Shown: one piece after another, positions 15,982 to 24,899 of the stretch
Layout: each line of letters begins with the position of its first letter
Position numbering within the stretch: the stretch's first letter is position 1
Assembly (NCBI RefSeq): GCF_020405185.1
Contig: NZ_CP084463.1
Location: 2,294,001-2,358,000 of the forward strand
Length of the DNA stretch: 64,000 nucleotides
Reading direction: 5' to 3'
Source of the DNA: Halomicrobium salinisoli
Lineage (GTDB): Archaea > Halobacteriota > Halobacteria > Halobacteriales > Haloarculaceae
Translations under genes and position numbers: made by a program
Notes under the pieces: model-generated
Seen by the model: the letters and a program-made list of their open reading frames with translations, nothing else
Database searches by the model: none
Told to the model about the DNA's origin: nothing

Positions 15982-16947
15982 GTGAACCGGCTGGGTCGCG
16001 TCGTCGGGTACGTCGTCCTGCTGGCCGCGCCGGCCGCGCTGCTGGGAGCGACGGTACTCGCGCCCGCGGACGCGTCCGTCGGCCGGATCGGCGTCGGGAG
16101 CGGGGTCGTCCTGGCCGGCGGCGTCGCGGCCGCGCTGGAGGGGAGCCACGCGTTCGACCGGTCCGCTGTCCGGGGGTCCGGCCGGCCGGCGGCGCCGACG
16201 TTGGACCCCCGAGACGCCCGCACCGTCCTGTCCGTCGCAGCGGGGGCGCTGGTCACCTACGCGCTGAGCGTCCACGCCGGCCTCGGACCGGTGCTCGCAT
16301 CGGCGCTGGTGGGGCTCGTCGCCGGCGTGGCCGCGCCCGCCGTCGCCGTCCCGGTCTACTGCGGCTCGTTCGTCGGCATGGCCTCGCCGTCGCTGTTCCG
16401 TTCGGCGGCGCACGTCGGCGTCGCCGGGGCCGTCGCCGGCATCGCGTTCGTCGCGTCGGACGGCGTCTTCGACGGCTTCGGCGGCAAACTCGGGACGCTC
16501 GCGTTCGCCGGGGTCGGGGCGACGCTGCTCCTGCCCGGCGGGACGTACGCGACCGGGAGCGGCGTTGCCGGAGCGGCCGTCGCCGCGGCCGTCCCGGTGG
16601 CGGTCGTCGCGGCCGTCGCGACCCTCGTCCTGCACGTCAGGCTCGACCTCGGCGCCGTGGTGGGGTCGGCGCTGGTCGGCGTCGCGGCCGGTGCGGGGCT
16701 GCCGGTCCTCCTCCCCGACCTCGGCGGGACGCTGGCGGCCGTCGCCTTCTGTGCCTCCTTCGTCGGGATGTCGACGACGCGGCGGCTGGCCAGTGCCCGG
16801 CAGTTCGCGGCCGCCGGCGCGGTGAGCGGCCTCGTCTTCGTCGCGGTGGCCCCCGCGTTCGCCGGCGCCGGCGGGAAACTCGGCACAATCGCCTTCCTCT
16901 CGTGTCTCACCACGGCCGGCGGGCGGGCGCTGTTCGAGCGCCTCTGA
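15982..16947 (+). CDS. Internally duplicated polytopic membrane protein
   Basis: A 321-residue protein with about eight to ten hydrophobic segments, starting GTG (MNRLGRVVGYVVL). It contains two related halves. Each has CxSFVGM (about residues 126-133 and 256-263) followed roughly 40 residues later by GGKLGT(L/I)AF (about 167-176 and 296-305), inside Gly/Ala-rich helices. This inverted or tandem two-repeat design is typical of transporters and channels. I do not recognise the family. It converges on the carotenoid operon. Confidence 0.75.
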   Translation: MNRLGRVVGYVVLLAAPAALLGATVLAPADASVGRIGVGSGVVLAGGVAAALEGSHAFDRSAVRGSGRPAAPTLDPRDARTVLSVAAGALVTYALSVHAGLGPVLASALVGLVAGVAAPAVAVPVYCGSFVGMASPSLFRSAAHVGVAGAVAGIAFVASDGVFDGFGGKLGTLAFAGVGATLLLPGGTYATGSGVAGAAVAAAVPVAVVAAVATLVLHVRLDLGAVVGSALVGVAAGAGLPVLLPDLGGTLAAVAFCASFVGMSTTRRLASARQFAAAGAVSGLVFVAVAPAFAGAGGKLGTIAFLSCLTTAGGRALFERL

Positions 16948-16961
16948 GGGTGCGACGGCCG

Positions 16962-17819
16962 CTATCCGCCGCCGCTGACCGGCAGCCGCCGCGTCACGTC
17001 GAAGTCGAATCGATCGATCCGGACTAGCCCGCCGAGGAAGAGCGCGGCGACGCCGACGGCGAGCCAGTTGCCGAACCAGGCGTTGACCGCGCCCCACAGG
17101 AGGACGAAGCTCACCAGGTCGTCCAGCGCGAACTCGCAGCCGGCGACCCGCCGGAGCAGGGCGCGGCGGTCGAACCCCAGGTCGAACGCGACGACGGCGA
17201 CGGTGGCCGAGAGGACCCAGCCCGCGTAGTTCGAGAGGGGGACGCCGTAGTACGCGCCGCCGCCCGCGTACGACCAGAACCCCAGCGACACCGCCGCCGG
17301 GTCGAGCACGAGGTCGACCGCGAGGACGGTCCCGATCACGGCGGGGAGCCTGACGGCCCGGCTGGCGGCGCGCTCGCCCAAAAGGAGGACGACGAGCAGG
17401 TACGCGTTGACCACGAGCGGGAGGAAGAAGATCGGCAGGGCCAGCGGCACGCCGCCGAGCATCGGGCCCAGCGAGACGCCGTAGGCGAACTCGCCGTAGG
17501 GCCACCCGGTCGCGACGCCGACGGCCTCGATGGCGTAGCTGTAGAGCGTGACCGCGCCGAGCGCGACCGCGGCCCGGCGATCGACCAGCGGCGCGAGGCC
17601 GGCGACCAGCGGCAGGCGCATCACGAGCGTCCCGAGCAGGATCAGCAGGGGGTGGAAGGCGAGCGGGTCCGGCACCAGCCCCTCCGCGCTGGCCGTCAGG
17701 AGGACGGCCCCGGTCACCGGGAAGACGACGGCGACGGTGAAGCGGTTCTCGCGGACGAGGTCGTCGAGGCCCGTCAGGACGCCCTCCCGGGTCCAGTCGA
17801 CGGTGCGTCCGTCAACCAC
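16962..17819 (-). CDS. cruF: Bisanhydrobacterioruberin hydratase
   Basis: A 285-residue membrane enzyme with about seven spans, of the CruF / carotenoid-biosynthesis (DUF422) family. It hydrates the C2,2'' double bonds of bisanhydrobacterioruberin to give bacterioruberin, the C50 membrane pigment. Motifs typical of the family: EAVGVATGWPYGEFAYG, DLVLDPAAVSLGFW and YYGVPLSNYAGW. It is the last gene of the minus-strand set crtD-lyeJ-cruF and overlaps lyeJ by eight bases. Confidence 0.9.
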   Translation of the reverse strand: MVDGRTVDWTREGVLTGLDDLVRENRFTVAVVFPVTGAVLLTASAEGLVPDPLAFHPLLILLGTLVMRLPLVAGLAPLVDRRAAVALGAVTLYSYAIEAVGVATGWPYGEFAYGVSLGPMLGGVPLALPIFFLPLVVNAYLLVVLLLGERAASRAVRLPAVIGTVLAVDLVLDPAAVSLGFWSYAGGGAYYGVPLSNYAGWVLSATVAVVAFDLGFDRRALLRRVAGCEFALDDLVSFVLLWGAVNAWFGNWLAVGVAALFLGGLVRIDRFDFDVTRRLPVSGGG

Positions 17820-18699
17820 GCAGCATCACCCACAGGCCGAGGAGGGTGAACGCGGTCCCGACGGCGGTGTTGATCGCCGGGTACCACCAGTAGGCGCGGT
17901 CGACGTCGACGCCGGCGGCGAGGAGGCCGAACACGAGGAGCGGGTAGCAGACGAGGAGGGCGCCGAAGACCCAGTGGACCGCGGCGAAGACGACCGCCGC
18001 GGCCAGCCAGCAGGCCGCGCAGTAGTAGTAGGCGCGCCGCTCGCCCAGCGCCGTCGCCGTCGTCCGGATGCCGGCCGCGCGGTCGGGTTCGACGTCGGGA
18101 ATCGCCGAGAACGTGTGCATCCCCATCGTCCAGAGCCACCCGCCGGCGACGGCCGCGAGCGGCGGGAGAGCCCCCGCGAGGGCCGCGTACGCGACGACGC
18201 CCGGGAGGACGTACAGGCCGTTGGACAGCGAGTCCAGCAGCGGCGTCGTCTTGAACCGGGCCGGCGGGGCGCTGTACTCGACGGAGAGGACGAGCCACGC
18301 GGCGAGGGCGAGGACGCCGGCGGCGGGCAGCACCGGGACGAAGGCGAGGGCGAGGACGCCCGACGCGAGAACGGACGCGAGGACGACCCGGTCGCCGCGG
18401 AAGCGGACCTCCTTCCCGCCCTCGTCTTTCTTCGGGTTGTGTTCGTCGACCTCCGCGTCGAAGACGTCGTTGACGCCGTAGAGGAAGACGTTCGCCGGGA
18501 CGAGGAAGTACGCGAACAGCGCGACGGCGACCGGCGAGAACAGGTCCGCCAGCCCGTCGGCGGCGTAGGTGACGCCGACGATGACCGGGCCGGCGAGGTA
18601 GAGCCAGAAGCGCGGCCGGGAGAGCCACAGGAGGTAGCCGAGGCGGCTCTCCGCGGAGGGCAGGAGGGCGGCGAGTCGGTCGGTGGGGACCTCGGGCAT
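17812..18699 (-). CDS. lyeJ: Lycopene elongase / 1,2-hydratase
   Basis: A 295-residue UbiA-superfamily prenyltransferase. It adds C5 units to both ends of lycopene with concomitant hydration on the way to bacterioruberin. The first Asp-rich motif appears as NDVFDAEVDEHNPKKDE and the second as DVEPDRAAGIRTTATALG; about eight hydrophobic spans follow the usual pattern. Start ATG 18699 lies 24 bases downstream of crtD, so the genes are probably cotranscribed. Confidence 0.9.
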   Translation of the reverse strand: MPEVPTDRLAALLPSAESRLGYLLWLSRPRFWLYLAGPVIVGVTYAADGLADLFSPVAVALFAYFLVPANVFLYGVNDVFDAEVDEHNPKKDEGGKEVRFRGDRVVLASVLASGVLALAFVPVLPAAGVLALAAWLVLSVEYSAPPARFKTTPLLDSLSNGLYVLPGVVAYAALAGALPPLAAVAGGWLWTMGMHTFSAIPDVEPDRAAGIRTTATALGERRAYYYCAACWLAAAVVFAAVHWVFGALLVCYPLLVFGLLAAGVDVDRAYWWYPAINTAVGTAFTLLGLWVMLRG

Positions 18700-18722
18700 G
18701 GGTGGCTATCGTGGCCGCGTCG

Positions 18723-20210
18723 TCAGGTCTGGTCCTCGACGACCTTGTTCGCGGCGTGCTCCCCGCTGATCACGCACATCGGCACGCCGATGCCGGGCCG
18801 GGTGAACGACCCGGTGTAGTACAGGCCGTCGACGGCCGACGAGCGGTTCGGCGGGCGCAGCAGCGCGGTCTGGCGGAGCGTGTGCGCCAGGCCGAGCGCC
18901 GTCCCCTGGGTCGCGTTGTACCGGTCGGCGAAGTCGGAGACGGCGAAGCTCTCCTCGACGACGATCCGATCCCGCAGGTCGACGCCGGTGTGCTCGGCGA
19001 GGTCGGCGAGGATCTTCTCGCGGTACTCCTCGCGGATCCCGTCGCCGTCGTGCAGCCCCGGAGCGATCGGCACGAGCAGGAAGAGGTTGCTGTGGCCGTC
19101 GGGCGCCACCTCGTCGTCCGTCTCCGACGGGACGCAGCAGTAGTACGCCGGGTTCTCGGGCCAGCGCGGGTCCTCGAAGATGGCGTCGAAGTGCGGGTCC
19201 CAGTCCTCCGGGAGGACGAGCGTGTGGTGGGCCAGCGGGTCGACGTCGCCCTCGACGCCCAGGTAGAGGAGGAAGGCGGAGGGGGCGTAGGTGCGCTCGT
19301 CCCAGTAGTCGTCGTCGTACTGGCGCTCGTGTTCGGGCAGGAGGTCCCGCTCCACGTGGGCGTAGTCGGCGTTGACGACCACCTCGTCCGGGCGATAGCT
19401 CTCCACGCCGGTCGTCTCGACCTGGAACCCCTCGCGCCGGCGGGCGATCTCCTCGACCTCGCGGCCCGTCTCGTAGGTGGCTCCCAGTTCCTCGCCCAGT
19501 TCCACGAAGGCGTCGACGACGCTCCCCATGCCGCCCTCGGGGTAGTACACGCCGAGGTTGAAGTCGACGTGGCTCATGATGTTGTACAGCGCCGGGGTGG
19601 TCCGGGGGGAGCCGCCGAGGAAGACCAGCGTGTACTGGACGACCTGCTGGAGCTTCGGGTGCTCGAAGTAGTCCTCGACGTGGCCCTGCATCGAGCCCAG
19701 CAGCGAGAGCCCGACCGGCGCCGCCCGCAGGACGTCCAGGTCGATCCAGTCCCGCAGCCGCGAGCGGTCCTCGTAGACGAAGTTCTCCATCGACGTCTCG
19801 TAGTGGCGCTCGCTGGTCGCGACGTACTCGCGGAAGGCGTCGCCGGCGCCCGGCTCGTAGGACTCGAAGGTCTCGGCCATCGACTGGACGTCCCCGGTAA
19901 CGTCCATCCGGTCGCTGTCCTTGAAGAAGATCCGGTAGTGTGGATCCAGGTGCTCCAGGTCGTAGTAGTCGCCGGGCTCCCGGTCGAAGTGGGCGAAGAA
20001 CCGCTCGAACACGTCGGGCATCATGTACCACGACGGCCCCATGTCGAAGCGGAACCCGTCGGTCTCGAGGCGGCTGGCCCGTCCGCCGAGCTGGTCGTTC
20101 TTCTCCAGCACGCGCACGTCAGCGCCCTCGTCGGCGAGGAAGCAGGCCGCAGAGAGCCCGCCGATCCCGCCGCCGACCACCGTCACCGACTCGTCGGCGA
20201 GTCGCTCCAT
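18723..20210 (-). CDS. crtD: Carotenoid 3,4-desaturase (phytoene-desaturase family)
   Basis: A 495-residue FAD-dependent desaturase. The dinucleotide-binding motif VTVVGGGIGGLSAACFLADEG lies at the N terminus, followed by LGGRAS and the C-terminal YYTGSFTRPGIGVPMCVISGEHAA. In the bacterioruberin pathway the enzyme introduces 3,4 double bonds in the elongated lycopene intermediates. ATG 20210 is chosen because a TATA-like CTTTATTG sits 25-32 bases upstream; a TTG at 20252 would put the box inside the gene. It is the first gene of crtD-lyeJ-cruF. A lycopene-forming CrtI paralogue is the alternative, but the context favours CrtD. Confidence 0.87.
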   Translation of the reverse strand: MERLADESVTVVGGGIGGLSAACFLADEGADVRVLEKNDQLGGRASRLETDGFRFDMGPSWYMMPDVFERFFAHFDREPGDYYDLEHLDPHYRIFFKDSDRMDVTGDVQSMAETFESYEPGAGDAFREYVATSERHYETSMENFVYEDRSRLRDWIDLDVLRAAPVGLSLLGSMQGHVEDYFEHPKLQQVVQYTLVFLGGSPRTTPALYNIMSHVDFNLGVYYPEGGMGSVVDAFVELGEELGATYETGREVEEIARRREGFQVETTGVESYRPDEVVVNADYAHVERDLLPEHERQYDDDYWDERTYAPSAFLLYLGVEGDVDPLAHHTLVLPEDWDPHFDAIFEDPRWPENPAYYCCVPSETDDEVAPDGHSNLFLLVPIAPGLHDGDGIREEYREKILADLAEHTGVDLRDRIVVEESFAVSDFADRYNATQGTALGLAHTLRQTALLRPPNRSSAVDGLYYTGSFTRPGIGVPMCVISGEHAANKVVEDQT

Positions 20211-20234
20211 CGACTGGACGCCCGGCCGCGACGG

Positions 20235-20242
20235 CAATAAAG
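20235..20242 (-). promoter_or_regulatory. TATA-like box of crtD-lyeJ-cruF
   Basis: CTTTATTG on the minus strand, 25-32 bases before the crtD ATG; it predicts a leaderless polycistronic transcript for the bacterioruberin genes. Confidence 0.5.
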
Positions 20243-20308
20243 CCGCACCCAAACGGGACCCGCTTCGACGGCCCCGCCCGGGCCCCGGCCTCGGCCGCGA
20301 CCGACGGC

Positions 20309-20337
20309 TTAATAACTACGCAGCCGTTGTTAACAAC
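20309..20337 (+). promoter_or_regulatory. ZIP promoter with palindromic operator-like site
   Basis: TTAATAA at 20309-20315 is 24-30 bases before the ATG at 20339. Between it and the ATG is a perfect 12-base palindrome GTTGTTAACAAC (20326-20337) covering the expected transcription start. A repressor bound there would block initiation. Metal-dependent control is an inference from the transporter downstream. Confidence 0.5.
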
Positions 20338-20338
20338 T

Positions 20339-21208
20339 ATGGGTATCACAGAGCAGAGCGATATTAACGGCGCCCTCGGCCGATGGTCGGCGGTCGGGGT
20401 CGCGTCGGCGGTCGCCCTCGTCGCGCTGTCCGCCCTGGCCGTCGCGACGGGCGTCGAGAAGGTACTGGTCATCTCCTGGGTCGCCTTCGCCGCGATGGCC
20501 GTCGGCGCGTGGCTCGGCGCGAACGCCGAGCAGACGGACCCGCACGGCCTCGTGTGGGGGTACGGACTCGCCAGCGGCGCGATGATCGCCAGCGCGGCGA
20601 TGTTCCTCCTGCCGCAGGCCATCGGCATCGGGGGGGAGGCCGGCGCGCCGCAGCTCGGCGGCGTCGGCGTCGCCGCCGGCATCGTCGTCGGCTACAGCGC
20701 CCACACCGTCGGCCACCGACTGACCCACGTCGACCTGGGCTTCGACGTGGCCACGGCCGAGATCGCCGCCCACGCGCTGACCGCCGGGCTGATCATCGGC
20801 GTCGTCTACGGCGCGATGCCGACGCTCGGCCTCCTGCTCGGTCTCGCCATCGTCTCTCACAAGGGCCCCGCCGGCTACGCCGCCGCCCGGCGACTCGCCC
20901 GTGACGGCAAGTCCGCGACCGCGCTGCTGCTGCCGGCCGCCGGCGTCGGCATCACCGCACTCCCCGTCGCCGTGGTCGGCATCTCGCCGCCGCCCGCCCT
21001 CAACGCCGTCGTCTTCGGCTTCGCCGCCGGCATCTTCCTCCACGTCGCCATGGACTTCCTCCCCAACTGCGAGACCGGCAGCGAGATCGACGAGGTCTGC
21101 TCGCTCCACGAGCACTCCCACGACCTGCTGGACGAACTCCGCACCCACGCCGTCGGCTCGACCGCGATCGGCGGCCTCGCAGTCGTCGTGGCCTGGCTGC
21201 TGCTCTAG
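20339..21208 (+). CDS. ZIP-family metal transporter
   Basis: A 289-residue polytopic membrane protein with about eight spans. The metal-site helices are visible: HTVGHRLTHVD (His-x-x-x-His), AAHALTAGLIIGVVYGA and the later LHVAMDFLPNCETGSE; the cytoplasmic end carries a His-rich LHEHSHDLLDE. ZIP proteins move Zn, Fe or Mn into the cytoplasm; specificity is not predictable here. It is divergent from crtD with a 128-base shared upstream region holding a palindrome. Confidence 0.83.
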   Translation: MGITEQSDINGALGRWSAVGVASAVALVALSALAVATGVEKVLVISWVAFAAMAVGAWLGANAEQTDPHGLVWGYGLASGAMIASAAMFLLPQAIGIGGEAGAPQLGGVGVAAGIVVGYSAHTVGHRLTHVDLGFDVATAEIAAHALTAGLIIGVVYGAMPTLGLLLGLAIVSHKGPAGYAAARRLARDGKSATALLLPAAGVGITALPVAVVGISPPPALNAVVFGFAAGIFLHVAMDFLPNCETGSEIDEVCSLHEHSHDLLDELRTHAVGSTAIGGLAVVVAWLLL

Positions 21209-21277
21209 GATACTGAAGCTAGTTCTCTCCGCCGAAGCAGCGTCTGTTCTCAGTGATCCTCCCATCGACGGGACTCG

Positions 21278-21805
21278 CTACAGTTCCCGATACGTCTCGG
21301 GGTCATCCAGTTCCCACAGCAGTTCGGGCAGGAAGGCGTCGAGGTGGTCGACGACGCGCCGCTCGGAGACGTTCAGGCCCTCGCAGTGCTCCTCGGCCTC
21401 CTCGCGGATCGAGACGTGCAGCTCCGGGTCCTCGCCGTCGGAGGCCTCCTCGACGGTGACGTGGAGGGGGAACACGGAACAGCGGGCGGGCTTCCAGTCG
21501 TGCTCGTCGTGGAGGGCGCAGAGGCCGTCCTCGCGCAGGAAGAAGCAGGCGCCGCCGTCCTCTGCGACGTGTTCCGACCGGTCCTTCTCCTCCCGGCGGA
21601 CGAAGTCCTGGCCGCGGAACTGCGTGGTCGCCTCGGCGAGGCTCTCCCGGGCCGCCAGCTCCAGCAGGTCCTTCTCGTAGAGGAGGACGCCGTGCTGACA
21701 GCACCAGGTGCACTCCTCGACGCACTCGAAGGTGAGGTCGGTGTCGAAGTCGACCACGACCTCCTTCCCCGGGTAGACCTCGACGCGGCGGGCTTCGGTC
21801 GACAC
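21278..21805 (-). CDS. YkgJ-type cysteine cluster protein
   Basis: A 175-residue protein with the CxxCxxCC-like zinc/iron-chelating cluster (FECVEECTWCCQHG) and a second Cys region (CFFLREDGLCALHDEHDWKPARCSVFPLH). This is the YkgJ family layout. Start GTG 21805 gives an N terminus MSTEARRVEVYPG; longer in-frame starts run into the antisense of the lipoprotein gene. Biochemical role unknown in archaea; a metal-dependent hydrolase or methyltransferase helper has been suggested for relatives. Confidence 0.8.
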   Translation of the reverse strand: MSTEARRVEVYPGKEVVVDFDTDLTFECVEECTWCCQHGVLLYEKDLLELAARESLAEATTQFRGQDFVRREEKDRSEHVAEDGGACFFLREDGLCALHDEHDWKPARCSVFPLHVTVEEASDGEDPELHVSIREEAEEHCEGLNVSERRVVDHLDAFLPELLWELDDPETYREL

Positions 21806-21863
21806 TGGCGGGCCTTCGCGGCGAGCGGGCAAAAGGCCGACGAGTCGCGAGCGCCGTCGCCGC

Positions 21864-22724
21864 TCACACGACGCGGATCTCGGTGCTGTCGAAGCCGCCG
21901 TTCCAGGCCAGTTCGTAGGTGACGTCGGACTCGCCATCGCCGACCCGCTCCGCCGGCGGCGGGCCCATCCAGTCGTCCGACAGCGAGACGGTGACCGTCT
22001 CGCCAGGGTCGACCAGCGCCGTCAGTCGCTCGACGGTGGTGTAGGCGATCTGCGGCCCGGTGCGGTTGACGCCGGCCAGGAACCGGGCCGACCCGTCGCC
22101 GCGGTTCGTCGCCTCAACCGTCACTTCGTGCTCGCCGTCGGCCTCGTCGGCGGGCACCTCCGCGGGCGCGTCGACGGTCGCGTCGAACGTCGGCGGCCCC
22201 CGGACCAGGCGCTCGGCCAGTCCGTCGTCGAGGGCGTGCTCGCCGCCGGGCCAGGATAGCCGCAGCTCCGGCGGCTCCCCCTCCAAGCCCGACTGCGACG
22301 GGCTGATCAGGAGGGCTCCCCGACCGTCGCCGTCGTACCAGTCGTCCTCGTCGCTCCGGTGGCGGTACCGGGCGTCGGGATCGCTGGCCGTCACTGCGGC
22401 ATCGTCGACCCGGAGTTCGAATGCGTCCCGCAGGACGTCCCCCTCGACAGCTACGTCGGCGACGACGAACGCCGTCTCGTGCTGGTCGACGTAGATAGCG
22501 TCGTCGCTCAGCCCGACCAGACCGTACTGGAGCGTCACGTCGCGGACCGTGATCTCGGGAGTCGAGCCGGTCGCCGGTTCGTCGGCGGTCCGCTCCGCCG
22601 TCCCGGTGTCCGTGCCGTCGACGGGCTGCTGTTCGGTCGGCGGGTCCTCGCCCGACGAGTCGTCGATACACCCCGACAGCGAGAGCGAAGCGGAGAGGGC
22701 AGCGAGGAGGACGCGTCGTCGCAT
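21864..22724 (-). CDS. Secreted lipoprotein
   Basis: A 286-residue exported protein. It starts with twin Arg (MRRRVLLAALSASLSLSGCIDD): a Tat-like n-region, hydrophobic core and lipobox SGC, as expected for a haloarchaeal Tat lipoprotein. A Thr/Asp/Glu-rich linker (about residues 22-55) is followed by beta-rich domains. The DATVDAPAEVPADEADGEHEVTVEATN segment resembles a CARDB-like fold. Function unknown. It borders the AT-rich island. Confidence 0.78.
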   Translation of the reverse strand: MRRRVLLAALSASLSLSGCIDDSSGEDPPTEQQPVDGTDTGTAERTADEPATGSTPEITVRDVTLQYGLVGLSDDAIYVDQHETAFVVADVAVEGDVLRDAFELRVDDAAVTASDPDARYRHRSDEDDWYDGDGRGALLISPSQSGLEGEPPELRLSWPGGEHALDDGLAERLVRGPPTFDATVDAPAEVPADEADGEHEVTVEATNRGDGSARFLAGVNRTGPQIAYTTVERLTALVDPGETVTVSLSDDWMGPPPAERVGDGESDVTYELAWNGGFDSTEIRVV

Positions 22725-22846
22725 ACTCCAACGGGCGGTCGGCGCGGATAAGTGTCTTCAGGAGACTCTGATGCGCTCTTGAGTCATCTTCCATCAAGAA
22801 TTATATAATCTGAAATATATTAATCGAGGGCAAAATATATCAAGAA

Positions 22847-24868
22847 CTACAACCTGTTTTCTATCTCACTAAGCAGACGATTTCCGTACTCAGCAACTGC
22901 TGTAAGAGCTGCTGTTGATGGGTCTGCTATATTCAGGGCGGTAGTGACCACATTTAACCATTGACGGACTTTTTCTAGATCTGACTTGTCTTCTGGTGGT
23001 GGAGATATGTTAGATTTTATTTCCCGAGGTACATTTTCGTAATATAGGTCCACAAATCCTTCTATCTCTTGTTTTAGATCTGCAGATACCTCAGCTGTAG
23101 CATTTGCTTCCGATTCTGAGACTGCTTGTGAATTTGCTTCACCACCATAAGCCTCTGCAGTGTTGTGTATATGAGTATCCCCCTCTGAGGCTCGTAACTC
23201 CTTGTTTTCTTCCTCTAATTCCTGTATCCGTTCTCCCATCTGTCGAATCCGCTTCTTAGCCTGTTTATGTTCCGTGAATTCTTCCATAGCTTCCTCATTT
23301 GTAAGGGCCTTAAATGCCCATTCATCCGCACTACCGTCATCTCGCCTTAATGACCGCTCAATTTCATCACTATATGTAGAGTACCGGAGGTATTTGGCCA
23401 ATAACTCCGAACTTCCGGATTCTAACCCTGCTTTTTCTTCTACAGCTTTAGAATATTCCTCTATCGTAGGATTTGATGAAATATTAGCAGATACATTTAG
23501 AATTATTTCTCCGATCTCATGGCTGCCAGTTTCTGCTGAAGTAAAGGTTAAAAGATAATTGAACCAAACTCGAGGTGGGATTGATATGCCCTCATCCCAG
23601 TCTCCTTCTTGGTAAGCATAATCACTTGCTTGAGTTACAGAATTATCTAACGAGAGTAAAATAGGGCCGATGCTATGTTTACCACTGGTATCATCACGAA
23701 GATGTGATGTCTTGGCTAAAATTTTTGCATCATGATTAAGTACATCAGGCTTTTTTGGTTGTTTATTCCTCTGTGAATCTATTCGGTCGATTATCTCCTC
23801 TGCGTATTCAATTTCTTCTTCAGGGCAACCCACATCTTGCTGGTATTCTTCTATGCCATAGTGAGTTTCAACTTCTAGTTCCCACCGCTGAATCGTTGCG
23901 CGATAGTCATCCCATTCGGTCCCACTCTTTCTATATTTCCTATGCCAATCTTTAACGAACTGATTATTGAAGGTTTGAGTACTATAGTTTGAATCCTTTA
24001 ACCCACCCATCTCTCGAATTGCCCCATCAATTGATCGTTGGAGATCATCAACTGTTTCGGGAAAGTAGTACAAGTCAAAACCAAGCTCCCGAGATCGCTC
24101 CACTACATTCTTAATTAAGGGATATTCACTATCTGTTTCACACATTAGATCTTGAATAACATTAGAGTCAAAGAATACCTTCTTTTCCTCACCTGGAACT
24201 TCTGGAAGTTCAATTGACTTCTGCCTACTCAATAGATCTGAATTTACAATTGCTACATAAATGATTCCGACATATTCTTTAAGAGCATTGCTTGGTTGTT
24301 TAAGGAAGTCTGTCAAACATTCTTTAAACACATCTTTTTTATCAACATTGTTTTCCTCAGCTACATCGTCAATCATATCCAATATATCAGCAGTATACAT
24401 TACATCCTGCTGAGTTTCCTCTAGAAGGGCCGTCTCTTCTTCCAGTTCTTCCACATATATATCGAGAAAATCCTTAAAAGCCTGTTCCATATTTGAATCA
24501 ATATAATGAACATCAACATCTCGAGGGTGGTCATTCAGATATTTTTTAAAGTCCCCCCAGCAATCGTTGATTAAAGAGTCTATTTTATCAAGATCCTTCT
24601 GTTGCTGTATAGTATATATCTCCCCACTCATGTGTTCAATCAAACCCTCCTTTTCTAACTTCTTAAGCGCGGAGTTGATCTGAATATCCTCAAATAGTAT
24701 ATCCGTTTCAGATTCGATGATATCAATAATATCTTGAGTGCTAAATTCCTTAGGAGTTCCATTTGCAAATATAGCCCATTCAACATACCCTTTGCAAATA
24801 TCATTTCGTTGATCTCGTAGTCGACCCTGGACAAGTGGTGCAGTTTCAAGAAGTGTCTCACTATCCAT
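22847..24868 (-). CDS. Large winged-helix / PIN-like nuclease / coiled-coil protein
   Basis: A 673-residue protein I cannot assign to a named family. Residues 1-90 look like a winged helix (SALKKLEKEGLIEH). Residues 100-220 are helical. From 229 a PIN-like domain is readable: KKVFFDSNVIQDLM (Asp234), YYFPETVDDLQ (Glu271), VLNHDAKILAK (Asp380) and ILLSLDNSV (Asp408), an intact four-acid set with a long helical insert (about 290-370). Residues 430-530 are helical. A coiled coil (about 530-562) leads to a His/Ser/Ala-rich linker and a C-terminal helical domain ending NRLLSEIENRL. Codon use is strongly foreign. An RNase effector of a defence or toxin type is the best guess; substrate unknown. Confidence 0.75.
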   Translation of the reverse strand: MDSETLLETAPLVQGRLRDQRNDICKGYVEWAIFANGTPKEFSTQDIIDIIESETDILFEDIQINSALKKLEKEGLIEHMSGEIYTIQQQKDLDKIDSLINDCWGDFKKYLNDHPRDVDVHYIDSNMEQAFKDFLDIYVEELEEETALLEETQQDVMYTADILDMIDDVAEENNVDKKDVFKECLTDFLKQPSNALKEYVGIIYVAIVNSDLLSRQKSIELPEVPGEEKKVFFDSNVIQDLMCETDSEYPLIKNVVERSRELGFDLYYFPETVDDLQRSIDGAIREMGGLKDSNYSTQTFNNQFVKDWHRKYRKSGTEWDDYRATIQRWELEVETHYGIEEYQQDVGCPEEEIEYAEEIIDRIDSQRNKQPKKPDVLNHDAKILAKTSHLRDDTSGKHSIGPILLSLDNSVTQASDYAYQEGDWDEGISIPPRVWFNYLLTFTSAETGSHEIGEIILNVSANISSNPTIEEYSKAVEEKAGLESGSSELLAKYLRYSTYSDEIERSLRRDDGSADEWAFKALTNEEAMEEFTEHKQAKKRIRQMGERIQELEEENKELRASEGDTHIHNTAEAYGGEANSQAVSESEANATAEVSADLKQEIEGFVDLYYENVPREIKSNISPPPEDKSDLEKVRQWLNVVTTALNIADPSTAALTAVAEYGNRLLSEIENRL

Positions 24869-24891
24869 TTACCACAATGTCAGAATCACCA

Positions 24892-24899
24892 CTATATTA
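24892..24899 (-). promoter_or_regulatory. TATA-like box of the island gene
   Basis: CTAATATAG-like box on the minus strand, about 25-30 bases before the ATG at 24868, within an AT-rich leader. It suggests the island carries its own promoter. Confidence 0.4.

Noticed and set aside
14745..17027. 760-codon plus-strand frame
   Set aside because: Spans the antisense of the old-yellow-enzyme gene and then another frame of the membrane protein; composition changes halfway and no domain is readable.
18702..20240. 512-codon plus-strand frame opposite crtD
   Set aside because: Antisense shadow of a gene with complete FAD and desaturase motifs.
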